DNA from: Branchiostoma lanceolatum
Lineage: Eukaryota; Chordata; Leptocardii; Amphioxiformes; Branchiostomatidae
Assembly: GCF_035083965.1 (NCBI RefSeq)
Contig: NC_089724.1
Span: 13,572,910-13,636,909 of the forward strand
Reading direction: 5' to 3'
Length of the DNA: 64,000 nt
Below, piece after piece: positions 49,993-60,800 of this stretch. The first letter of the stretch is position 1. Every line of letters starts with the position of its first letter. A model generated the notes under the pieces. That model was not told the origin of the DNA. It saw only the letters and a program-made list of their open reading frames with translations, and did no database searches. A program made the position numbers and the translations under genes.

Positions 49993-50193
49993 ATGGAGGG
50001 ATATAAAGGAAACAGCGCGGTGTTTAGGTCGTGGGAGGAGAAGCCAAAAGAGGATTATGTTTCTGAACCATTCTTTAACATCCCTGTTGTAACGTACGGT
50101 CGGCTTGACAGAGCGCTCCGTTACAAAGACGCGGCGTTCCAACCTAAAAAGGCGCTGCCTACCCATAGAAAACACGATGTAATACAAGTGTAG
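49993..50193 (+). CDS. Possible small single-exon protein, 66 aa
   Basis: The frame starts MEGYKGNSAVFRSWEEKPKE and ends at a stop at 50191-50193. Composition is balanced and protein-like (YVSEPFFNIPVVTYGRLD), unlike most chance frames nearby. It is divergent from the first exon of the coiled-coil gene about 500 bp away. No domain is recognised, and it could be the coding exon of a longer gene or a chance frame. Confidence 0.3.
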   Translation: MEGYKGNSAVFRSWEEKPKEDYVSEPFFNIPVVTYGRLDRALRYKDAAFQPKKALPTHRKHDVIQV

Positions 50194-51050
50194 TTTTCAA
50201 GACAGGGTTTCGGGAAGCAGTGTTGAGTTTCCGTTGTGCGTAGAGACCTTTTCCAAGGAAAACATGTTTCATGTATTCTCTTACAGCATGATTGTTACAC
50301 ATGTTTTGCGTGGTCCAAACGGGAGTAAAGGTGTGTTGACTTAAGCTCCGAAGACGAGAGTTTATCGGTAGTAACGAATGTGTATCTCTTTTAACTGTAC
50401 CGGTGAAATAACAGAAATAGCGCCCGCCTGTTTGTTTTAAGTATCCTTCTGTTTGATGACTCTCACTTTACCGCTTTCACCGACCAATGAGCGAAGCTCG
50501 AGAGCGAATAGGTCACATGATGATGAGGCGAAACGAGTGATGATAAAACAACAAACAAACAAACAAGCAAACAAGCAAATAACAACAAACTTCCCAACGT
50601 ACCCACGTTAATGATATCCGTAAGAGAACCCATATTACTTAAATATATTCCCGCTCAGGATGTCAAAAAAGCTTTTTGGCGTTCCATTTGCAGTACAGCG
50701 CTACTCAATTCAGTTAGGTGTTGATGTAATTGTTATGTACCTAATAGTGTATCGTATGCTCACATGGGACCACTTTATACCGCTTCCTCACCACACTCCA
50801 TGTCTGCAGAGCTTAATGCCCATCCAAGGTGCTCAGTTCTGAGAGGGCATGTCCGCTGTGGTTATATCTTAAGTACTTGAAGTACTTCGTCTTGTTTGTT
50901 TGCATAAAGACGGTTCTTAAGAACAGCTGCTACGAAAATATGAAAAATTTGACAACAGATTGACCTGCCTTTAAAATAAAGGGCCGTAACACGCATCGGG
51001 GCATATCTTTGTCCTCAGACATGTATCATCAGCATCACCCACGTAACGCC
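50194..51050. other. Intergenic, left of the foldback element
   Basis: A CAAA/CAAG-type simple repeat lies at about 50553-50592. No exon is supported. Confidence 0.45.
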
Positions 51051-54000
51051 TAGCCTCCTGTGCAGGCCTCCTATAACGCGCGACATAGATATTGGGGGAG
51101 GGGGAGCTCTTATGCCGGCAAGGGAGTTGTGCGGTAGATAACGCGCGGACCCCTCGGCTATACAACTCCCTCGGCTGCACAACTCCCTTGCCGGTGTTCA
51201 GGAATTATCGGTCCCCCAGGAAAATCGGTCCCCAATCCATGGTGGGCGTGGCCTAAAAAGTACGAAGGCCCACAGGGCCAAAGACATAGATATCATCCAC
51301 AAACACTGTCTTTGAATTGAATACTTAATGCCAAATGTATGAATTGTAAGAAGGTGGGACGGACATTGTCCACAAACACAAATATGAACGTTTCATCAAC
51401 AAAAAGTATCAGTTTTTGGCCATTGCAGGGACACATTTTCCCGGGGTAGCCAGGATTTCCGGTCCCCTCATAGGAAAGTCAAAAACTCTTCTCCTAGTAG
51501 TGATGCATTTGGAAAAATACTTTATTTTCAAATTACTTTAACTTGAGTTGATGCTCTTAACACAAAAATATAAAGGTTTCAAGGGCAACAGTCTCTGCAT
51601 TTGTCCATTGAGGGAATTCAGGGGAAGGGGACTCCTTTTCCCGGGGTAGATCTAGCCGGGATTTTCGGTCCCCTCATAGAAAAGTCAACAACGCTTCTTC
51701 TGATGAACTTGGAAGGTTCTTTGTCAACTTCAAGGCGCTTATCTGAAGATTTAACACAACTATAAAGGTTTCAAAGCAAAAAGTTTCAGAACTTGGCCAT
51801 TGAGGGGATTTCAGGGTAAGGGAACACATTTTCCCCGGGGAGATCTGGCCGGGATTTTCGGTCCCCTCATAGCAAAGTCAACAACGCGTCTTATGATGGA
51901 CATGGAAATTGTTTTTCAACTTGAAGACACTTCCCCGAAGACTTAACACAACTATAAACGTTTCAAAAGCATAATGTCTTAGGATTTGGCCATTGAGGGG
52001 ATTTCAAGGGAAGGGGACACATTTTCCCGGGGTACCCAGGATTTTCGGTCCTCTCATAGGAAAGTCAACAACGCTTCTCCTGATCCATTTGGAATCCTGT
52101 TTTTATACTTAAAGACGCTTCTCTGAAGACTTAACACAACTATAAAGGTTTCAAAACAAAAAGTTTCAGAACTTGGCCATTGAGGGATTTCAGGGGAAAT
52201 AAACTATAAACTTTTCAAAAGCAAAAGTCTCAAGATTTGTCAATTAAGGGGGAGGGGGACACATTTTCTCGGGGTAGCCGGGATTTTCGGTCCCCTCATA
52301 GGAAAGTCAACAACGAATATTATGATACATTTGGAAACCTGTTTGTCAACTTGAAGACGCTTCTCTGAAGACTTACCACAAATACAAACGCTTTAAAAGC
52401 AAAAAGTCTCAGGATTTGGCCATTGAGGGGATTTTAAGGGGAGGGGGACACATTTTCCCGGGTTAGAACTAGCCAGGATTTTCGGTCCCCTCATCAAAAA
52501 GTCAACAACGCTTCTTATGATGGACATGGAAATTGTTTGCAACTTGAAGGCGCTTCTTTGTAGACTTAACACACCCATAAACGTTTCAAAAGCAAAAAAG
52601 TCTCAGGATTTGACCATTGAGGAGATTTCAAGGGAAGGGGACACATTTTCCCGGGGTAGCCGGGATTTTCGGTCCCCTCATAGGAAAGTCAACAACGCTT
52701 CTCCTGATCCATTTGGAATCCTTTTTTTTATACATAAAGACGCTTCTCTGAAGACTTAACACAACTATAAACGTTTCATGGGCAAAAGGCTCAAAATTTG
52801 TCAATTAAGGAGATTTCAGGTAAAGGGGACACATTTTCCCGGGCCGGGGTTAAGCCGGGATTTTCGGTCCCCTCATAGGAATGTCAACAACGTTTCTTCT
52901 GATGGACTTGAAAACCTGTTTGTCAACTTGAAGACGCTTCTCTAAAGACCTAACACAACTATAAACGTTTCAAAAGCAAAAAATCTCAGCATTTGGCCAT
53001 TGTGGGGATTTTAGGTAAAGGGGAGACATTTTCCCGGGCCAGGGTAGCCAGGATTTTCGGTCCCCTCATTGGAAAGTCAAGAACGTCTCTTATAATGGAG
53101 TTGGAAACCTGTTTTTCAATTTGAAGACGCTTCTCTGAAGACCTAACACAACTATAAACGTTTCAAAAGCAAAAAGTCTCAGCATTTGTCCATTGAGGGG
53201 ATTTCAGGTAAAGGGGACACATTTTCCCGGGCCGGGGTTAAGCCGGGATTTTCGGTCCCCTAATGAGAAAGTCAACAACGTCTCTTCTGATGGACTTGGA
53301 AGCCTGTTTTCAACAGGAAGACGCTTCTATGAAGATATGACACAACTATAAACATTTGAAAAGCAGAAAGTCTCAGCATTTGTCCATTGAGAGAATTTCG
53401 GGTAAAGGGGACACATTTTCCCGGGCCGGTGTTAAGCCGGGATTTTCGGTCCCCTTTTGGAAAAGTCAACAACGTCTCTTATAATGGACTTGGAAACCTG
53501 TTTTTTTTCAACTTGTAGACGCTTATCTGAAGACCTAACACAACTATAAACGTTTCAAAAACAAAAAGTCTGAGCATTTGGCAATTGAGGGGATTTCAGG
53601 TAAAGGGGACACATTTTCCCGGGCCGGGATTTTTGGTCCCCTCATAGAAAATCACGAAGATGCTTGAAGACGCTTCCCTGAAGACTTGACAAAACTATAA
53701 ACTTTTTGCTTTAGAAACGTTTATAGTTGTATCAAGTCTTCAGAGAAGCGTCATCAAGTTTAAAAACAGGTTTCCAAGTGAATGAGAAGAGACGTTGTTG
53801 ACTTTCCTATGAGGGGACCGAAAATCCCGGCTTAACCTCAGCCCGGGAAAATGTGTCCCCTTCCACTGAAATCCCCTCAATGGCCATATGCTGAGACTTT
53901 TTGCCTTTGGAACGTTTATAGTTGTGTTAGGTCTTCAGAGAAGCGTCTTCAAGTTGACAAACAGGTTTCCAATTGCATCAGAAGAGACGTTGGTGACTTT

Positions 54001-54605
54001 CCTATGAACTAGGGGACCGAAAATCCCGGCTTAACCCCGGCCCGGGAAAATGTGTCCCCTTTACCTGAAATCCCCTCAATGGCCAAATACTGAGACTTTC
54101 TGCATCTGAAACGTTTATAGTTGTGTTAGGTCTTCAGAGAAACGTCTTCAATTTGAAAAAGAGGTTTCCAAATACATCAGAAGAGACGTTGGTGACTTTC
54201 AAATGAGGGGACCGAAAATCCCGGCTATCCCGGGAAAATGTGTCCCCTTCAGATGAAATCCCACAATGGCCAAAACCCTTTGAAACGTTTATATCAATAT
54301 TCATAGAATCGTCTTTAAGTTGAAAATTAGGGTCCGAAGTAGACCAGAGGAAGATTGTTTCAACTTTCCTATGAGGATACATTATTTGTCGACAATGTCG
54401 ACAGTGTAGAATTGTTATGTTACAGCCTATGTTGTTGTGGGCCTTCGTACTTTTAGGCCACGCCCACCAGTCTCAAATGTGGACCAATGGCAGGAGGGGG
54501 ACCGATTTTCCCGGGGGGACCGATAATTCCTGAACACCGGCATAAGAGCTCCCCCCTCCCCCAATATCTATGTCGCGCGTTATAGGAGGCCTGCACAGGA
54601 GGCTA
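51051..54605. mobile_element. 3,555-bp foldback transposon made of ~190-bp tandem repeats
   Basis: The inverted ends start TAGCCTCCTGTGCAGGCCTC and end with the complement (GAGGCCTGCACAGGAGGCTA, allowing for small differences). CGTAACGCC is perfectly duplicated at 51042-51050 and 54606-54614. Inside, about twelve forward units of roughly 190 bp run from about 51420 to 53690, marked by TTTTCCCGGG, GGGATTTTCGGTCCCCTCAT, AAGTCAACAACG and CAACTATAAACGTTTCAAA. Near 53,690-53,730 the array turns over and three to four inverted units follow. No transposase is encoded. Foldback elements of this form (tandem repeats inside the inverted arms) are known in other animals; this family is not one I can name. 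Confidence 0.93.
51119..51190. mobile_element. 72-bp hairpin insertion nested in the foldback left arm
   Basis: Ends CAAGGGAGTTGTGC / GCACAACTCCCTTG are inverted. CCGG is duplicated on each side (51115-51118 and 51191-51194). The opposite arm of the foldback reads straight through (ATGCCGGTGTTC in complement), giving a natural empty site. Confidence 0.88.
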
Positions 54606-54614
54606 CGTAACGCC

Positions 54615-55323
54615 ACTGTCTAACAAATCTGTCAAACCGGTAAACTTTTTACCATAGCATTAGAGGAATTACTGTATGCAATAGTACATGTAGATGTGAG
54701 CTAGGAAATACATGTACAGCTCGTTCATATTACTGAGGAACACCATACCATGGTTTCTAAGGGCGAGGATTCAATCTTTCATCGAAAAAGCGTCGGCCAA
54801 CAACAATGCTTACATTTTACACACACCGGCTTAAATCTGTCTTTAGACCTTTGAAAACCTTAACACACACTGTAGTAGTACTTCCAACATAGTTTGCAAA
54901 CTCTGAAGAAAGAAATCACGTTATGATTTAAAACACATCGCCCTCCTCAAGCAGATGAATATGAAGTTAAGAAGGTTGTGCGCCAGGCCAAAGAAAAACA
55001 TCAAAAGCGGCGACCACATCAAAGTGACCAGTGTCGCACAAATTGCTCGAAATCGTATCAGCGAGCAGGTGGCAACACAGTGCCATGAAAGAGACGTCCT
55101 TCTTTAAGGAGACACACTCAGGTACTTTCATGTCATTTCTCTTCTTAAGACGCGTTGTAAGCCTTTACGCATACTGTCAATGTTGCCAACAAAACATCCG
55201 AAAGGCAAACTGGATTAATTTTTCTACTTACTACGGTCGTTTTACTTGTACAACAAAGGTAAACATTACAGCTGATGCATGCATTCAAATCGGAAAACAA
55301 AAACTAGATTTGTACATAGATAG
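54615..55323. other. Right flank of foldback element
   Basis: No strong feature. A 50-codon frame starting MNMKLRRLCARPKKN near 54957 is readable but unsupported. Confidence 0.35.
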
Positions 55324-55647
55324 AGAGAAGGTGAAAACAGGTCAGAAAAAGAATGTAATCAGCACAAGCTGCAAGCATGCAGTGAGCATGAGAAAGAATT
55401 CGAAAGAAGGAAAGTAAGAAAGGAACGGAATAGAAGGAAAGAGCTAGGGAGGAAGAAGAGGAAACGAAAGAGCCATGGATGCTGTCAGTGTTTTGTTGAA
55501 GATCTGAACACCCATATTGGTAATGACGTTAGAGAATGCCTGGAATCACTTGTGCGGGCCAGACGTTTATCGCCCATCGCTGGTCGAGGAAGGAGTAAAA
55601 AGAAGCCGTTTGAAATTAAAATTCTCATCAAGAAGCGCACTTTTTGA
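55324..55647 (+). CDS. Possible Lys/Arg-rich exon or gene fragment without ATG
   Basis: The frame is open for 107 codons after a TAG at 55321-55323 and ends at TGA 55645-55647. It has no internal Met, so it is not a complete gene; an AG acceptor exists near 55340. The peptide is highly basic (RRKVRKERNRRKELGRKKRK), then has HGCCQCFVEDLNTHIG and RLSPIAGRGRSKKKPF, ending KILIKKRTF. It could be a terminal exon of a nuclear protein, an old retro-fragment, or chance in an A/G-rich stretch. Confidence 0.25.
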   Translation, partial: REGENRSEKECNQHKLQACSEHEKEFERRKVRKERNRRKELGRKKRKRKSHGCCQCFVEDLNTHIGNDVRECLESLVRARRLSPIAGRGRSKKKPFEIKILIKKRTF

Positions 55648-57805
55648 CTGATAGAATTCGAAATGAAGCCGAAAGATGGGAAAACTTCCCTACCTGGGAA
55701 ACATGTCGGCTGCCGTCCTGTAATGACGCCGTGCGCGCTGTGTGTGCGTCATGACCAGGTAAGGCGGGCTGAGGGGATTTCCACATGGCCTCCCTGTGAA
55801 GGACCTGCAGCTGCGCCGAGAACACTGCGACTTATCGATCCCTCACACGTAACACGCACCGCCTCAAAACTTCGGTCCTCATTTCAACCATGATCAATTT
55901 GTTAGGAACGTCGTGGACAAGCATCTTCTTTCTTGTGACTTTCAATCGTGTTGTAGTGTGAACGCGATTAGTTCATACAAGCCACCCACGTGAATTTTAT
56001 TCTTTTTTGAAAATCCATCTTACGTCTATACGCAAAGCCTTTGAAATGGTGGTTTGTGAGAACATTGGTCTAACGAAGAGGTCAATGACATTTTCCAAAA
56101 GGTGAAGCAGAACTTTTGAGGTTTCTTCCGTGACGTCAGGGAGTACCTATGTCATTCAGGCATGCTTGCTGAGTCATACTGAACTTCTTTTTGCGCGTCA
56201 TACGTATGCAATGTTAACAACCTATGTTAACAATAAGGTGCACTTAGACAATAATGAAAAAGGTGTTTGTTTTTGAAGAAAGTTAAAACGATACCTGAAA
56301 GAGAGTCCGTGTCGGATGATCTGATTATGAGCACACTTTCGTCACTATCGTGACTTGAATCACATGTATAAAGAATACCTGTAGATTTATAACACTGCTC
56401 GCACCAAACACGACAGTGAGGAGTCATTTTCTCCCTAAAACCAGTTTGAATCTGAGTCATCATTTATCATCACTTTCCGAAAACATCTACCCCTCATTTA
56501 AATAGCAAATAGAGATTTCCCCGACCAATCAATCATTCGCAGGCATCAGTGTCTGATGCATGGCGGCTACAGACGTGCATAGGGCTCGCCAGGCTGGTCT
56601 GCTCTCGGCGTAGGAACCTGTTCCTTGTAATTACAACAAGAATATCAACAATGCAGAAAATTTAAGTTTTAGAATTTTAAGACTTTAAGTTTACAACATG
56701 TACATGTACATGATTTCATCATCACAACGTTTCGCGATCGATGAACACGAGGCCTTATAAGGAACGAGAGAGACGTTACAGAGGTACTTGTTTTCTCCAA
56801 AGAGCACTTTCCCCCGAAGAAGTACACTCGAAAACAACGCAACAGTAATACATTCTCGCGGAGGACTACAGCTATTCAAGAAAAATGAAAGTAGGTTGAC
56901 GGCCCGGGAAAGACGGCAATAAAAAAAGGATGAAGCAGGACATATATTCGTGCTAGCACCATTGAAATGTTTTATTACGAAAGTGTTAGTTACAGCATCA
57001 TGAATATTCAGTCTTTACAAACACGTTTCTTCCTAATTTGACACTGAGTACTTTGGAGGACAGCAACGGAACTTTTCCATGAAAATATATATTTCTAAAA
57101 ACTTCATAGTCGTTCAGAAATAGCACCAATGTCTATTTAGTATTGGTTTAAGTAGATCTACCTTCATTTGTATAAAAGTATGTTCCAAGAAATCTAAATC
57201 CTACCGATTAAATCTACCGGAAATGTGATGGATCCGGGAGCTACTGCATTGGGCAGCAATGCTGCAAGTCACGTGTAATTAGTAATCTTTTACAACATCT
57301 TACGATCCTTAACGTAACGGATGAATGATGAAAACGTCCCGTCCCTACGCTCAAGGAGTGGGCAAGGAACAAGGACTAGTGACTAGGAACACAGGTTGAT
57401 AGGTTTCAGCCTTTAAATATGTTTCCAGTATACACATAGGCTAATAGTAATCTCCACACGAGGATATACGTACATCGGAGCTAGGCCTTTCTTTGCGACC
57501 ATTTTACCGGACTTGTTTCAGTAGAGATAAACAACAAACATAGCGTAACGTGACTGATTCGATTGTTAGCATTTCCTGTCCATAGTTTACCTCTGCTACA
57601 TTGTACAGCAAAATATACAAGTGTGAAGGTACTGCTGTTTTACATAACGTATAAAAAACGCGATTTTGTCTAACTCCCTGACACTAACATGTAACGTTAC
57701 TACCGATAGAAAATAGTTGTGCACAGAAAGAAATGTGCTTTCAACTCTACACTCCTAACTTTTCTACGTCTCCCTAATCTGTCTTGGTTCGTTCGGATTG
57801 ACAGT
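55648..57805. other. Intergenic / 3' region of the second IGFBP-like gene
   Basis: No supported exon, RNA gene or repeat is seen. Confidence 0.4.
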
Positions 57806-60800
57806 TCACAGGTCGTGGTCCCACTCGTTCTCCCAGTTGTCGGGGGCTTCGTCGGCGAGCGCGAACTCGCTGGGTTCCGGAAACGTCTCACCTTCCCTCG
57901 GCAGGACCTCAAGGAAGGCCGAAGCTTCTGCAGAGCCGTATGCGTTCTTTCCAACACATGTGTATGTACCTTGGTCACTGGCAGAAAGAAGAGACACAGT
58001 TATAAATACATGCTCCAGAATCAACGTATACTTTACTTGACAGTGAACTTGAAATGTGGAAAACTTAGCTTAAACTTCCCGAAGGATAATTTTCAAAGAC
58101 AAACACGTACGTGTTCCTCAGGTCCTGGATCTGTAGCCAGCCGGTGACTTCGTACTTCTCGGGGCCCCCGCGCGCCTGGACGGCCACGTGCATGTCGTCC
58201 CCGGGCATGAGGCTGGTGCCGTCCTTCAGCCACTCCACCGCGGCGATGGGGAAGCCGTGCACCTCGCAGCTCAGCACGATGTCGCCTTTGGTCTTGTTCT
58301 TCATGGCCTCAGGGCCGGTGCGGATGAACGGAGCTGGAACAGAGGGAAAAATTAACAAACATTATTTTATTTTCATCATTGCAAATTTTGCAGTTTTGAG
58401 AAACTTATGACAACGTATTTCAATATTGTTAGCCACGCTGATTTGATACTGACAGAGGGGACAAAACAGCAAACGTTATTTCATTTTCACCATTGCAAAA
58501 TTTACAGTTTTGAGAGAAATTACGACAACGTATTTCAATATCGTTTGCCACGCTGATTTGGTACGGACGTCTTTGGACGACGATGACTGCTGTCACTGAA
58601 GTTAGCGCAACTATCGCTAGAGGACGACACATGGCTGTATCCATTGGGCAAGTCGTATTGTTGTTAACTTTTCCAGCAAATGTTGTGGGTTGTCTTTTTA
58701 AAACATTTTTTCTTCTAAATCTTGCCTAACAATGACTGCTACCCAAACGTCCGGAAAACGTCAAGCGATGCACCACCACATCTGCTTGGAGACGACTGGT
58801 GCCGTCTGTGTGGAAGCGTTACTTGGCATTTCCCCAACTATGCAGTGACATGCCCTTCGACTTGACCCTGCCATTGACACTGTTCGCACAACAGCCAAGT
58901 CCCGTCTCCCACACATCCAGACAGGAAGTTGGCTTCAAACCCACAACCACAACGAAACTAAAAGTAAACATGCTGCGAGGCATGACCCACATTTTAGACC
59001 AACGCAATACATGGTAAACCACGAAAGTAACGTCAGTGCAAAGCGAATATTTCAGATCTTGACTTTGTAACAGCTCGGAAAGCCGCAGCAAATCGTGGCA
59101 TACCGTAAGGACGGTTGTACCATTCAATGGCGGTTTGACTTTGATGCCACAGTGCCTAACCAATTACCAGATGCCGCTGTGTCAAACCTATATCATATAT
59201 ATAAATCAAGTCGCGCTGCTGCAAACTTTTATCTTCCAGCAGAAATACTAGGAGCAAAAATCGTGACGTTCCCTGACTGCCTTTCTGATCGCGTACCGAC
59301 CGGAGATTTGTTCTGCATTTCCTTCTTTGGCCTACCAATTCATTTTCGTCCAGTGGACGCCAAATACTGTATTGACTAGCTAGAATTGAGTAATTTCAGT
59401 TTTGAGTCGAATATTCTGTCCCTTCTCTACAATACGCCGTAAATAAGAACCACCTTTCATAACGACTTTCCGCCTTCCCGTAACACAAGACATCTTCAAT
59501 AGCTGTATCGTTAATTGGTCACAGAGCGACCTGGATAGATAAGAGGGTACCCAACTAGCAGGGGTAGTTCTGGGGCCAAGGGTTTTCTACTTCTACGAAT
59601 AGTATGAGAGATATGCTGCATAGCGACGTCTAGAGGAAGGAAAGCGTACTCTAACCTTTACGCCATTTCAAATTCACACAAAGAAAGATTTACAATCAAC
59701 ATCAATTCATCATCAAACACATAATCTACACATCTACAAACTGAGAAATACCCCCAGGGGTCAACTTTCAGAGGAATCTTGTTAGGGTCTAGATACTGTG
59801 GTGCATCCAATTCTTTGGGACCCCTGGCCGTGGGTTTGTATGAATTCAAGTAGAACGGCCTACGACTGGATGTTGAAGGCAAGCCCATTTCAAGGAGGAG
59901 ATAAACGTTAAAACAGACTGTCATTTTCGACATTCATCCGTTTAATATATTGAGGTGGTAAATAATTCGATTATCAAAAGCGGTCTGTGCTGATACCAAT
60001 GGTAAACCCAAGCGGTCTAGACATGATTTCCTGCAGTTACTCAAGGTTCCATGACGTGACCGTGACTCCCTTTTAATTTTGTGCTACCTACCCAGGACCG
60101 TTACCCAGGACCGTTACCCTGGGTGATCGCATAAGTCCCTCTGTTTTCACTCAAGCCTGCAATCCAATTACATATAACGTTACACCCCACCGCTGACGTG
60201 GCGCTACCGCAGCCTCGGAACACAGACATTAGAAGTTAGGAAAAGGTCGTCTCTGACATGAACCAAGCAATTAGACCCCACCAATAGATCTAGCTCGTTA
60301 GTTAAGACCAGGGATTCAGAAATAATGATGATACGGAGAGAATGGCAACAATCCTAGATATTTAAATAAGGCAGGTCACATGTGATCTCACTCGTGATGG
60401 AGGTTGCGATAGGGGCATACAATGACATTTAAAAGCAGTGTGCTCATACTTTCTTCATTCGAATATACATTTTAATCTGGTCGCTAGACTGAACCGCTTG
60501 CACATACGCAGCCTTGTCTGAGAATGAATGAAAGAAAGTGTTAACCTGACCAAAGCACGTATGCAGGTAGGTTTACACCCCACCGTGGTATGCAAACTGA
60601 CAGAGGCGGGTACTCTGAAACCCCCTACCTCATCCCCACAATGTCACGAATTCGTTTCACGGCTACTCTCCAAGCAGAGGATGGGTTCCGGCAGGTTTTT
60701 GACGTGTTTTAGGCGTTTTTGTCGGCCTTTCTACTTTTTCGTGTTTTTTTTTCTCTATAAACCCAACAAACAAACAAAAAAAAATGAAAAAGTAGAAAGG

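Noticed and set aside
51420-54380. Regular repeats that might suggest a CRISPR-like array
   Set aside because: Units are ~190 bp with no short repeat/unique spacer pattern, reverse orientation midway, and sit in an animal genome inside a transposon.
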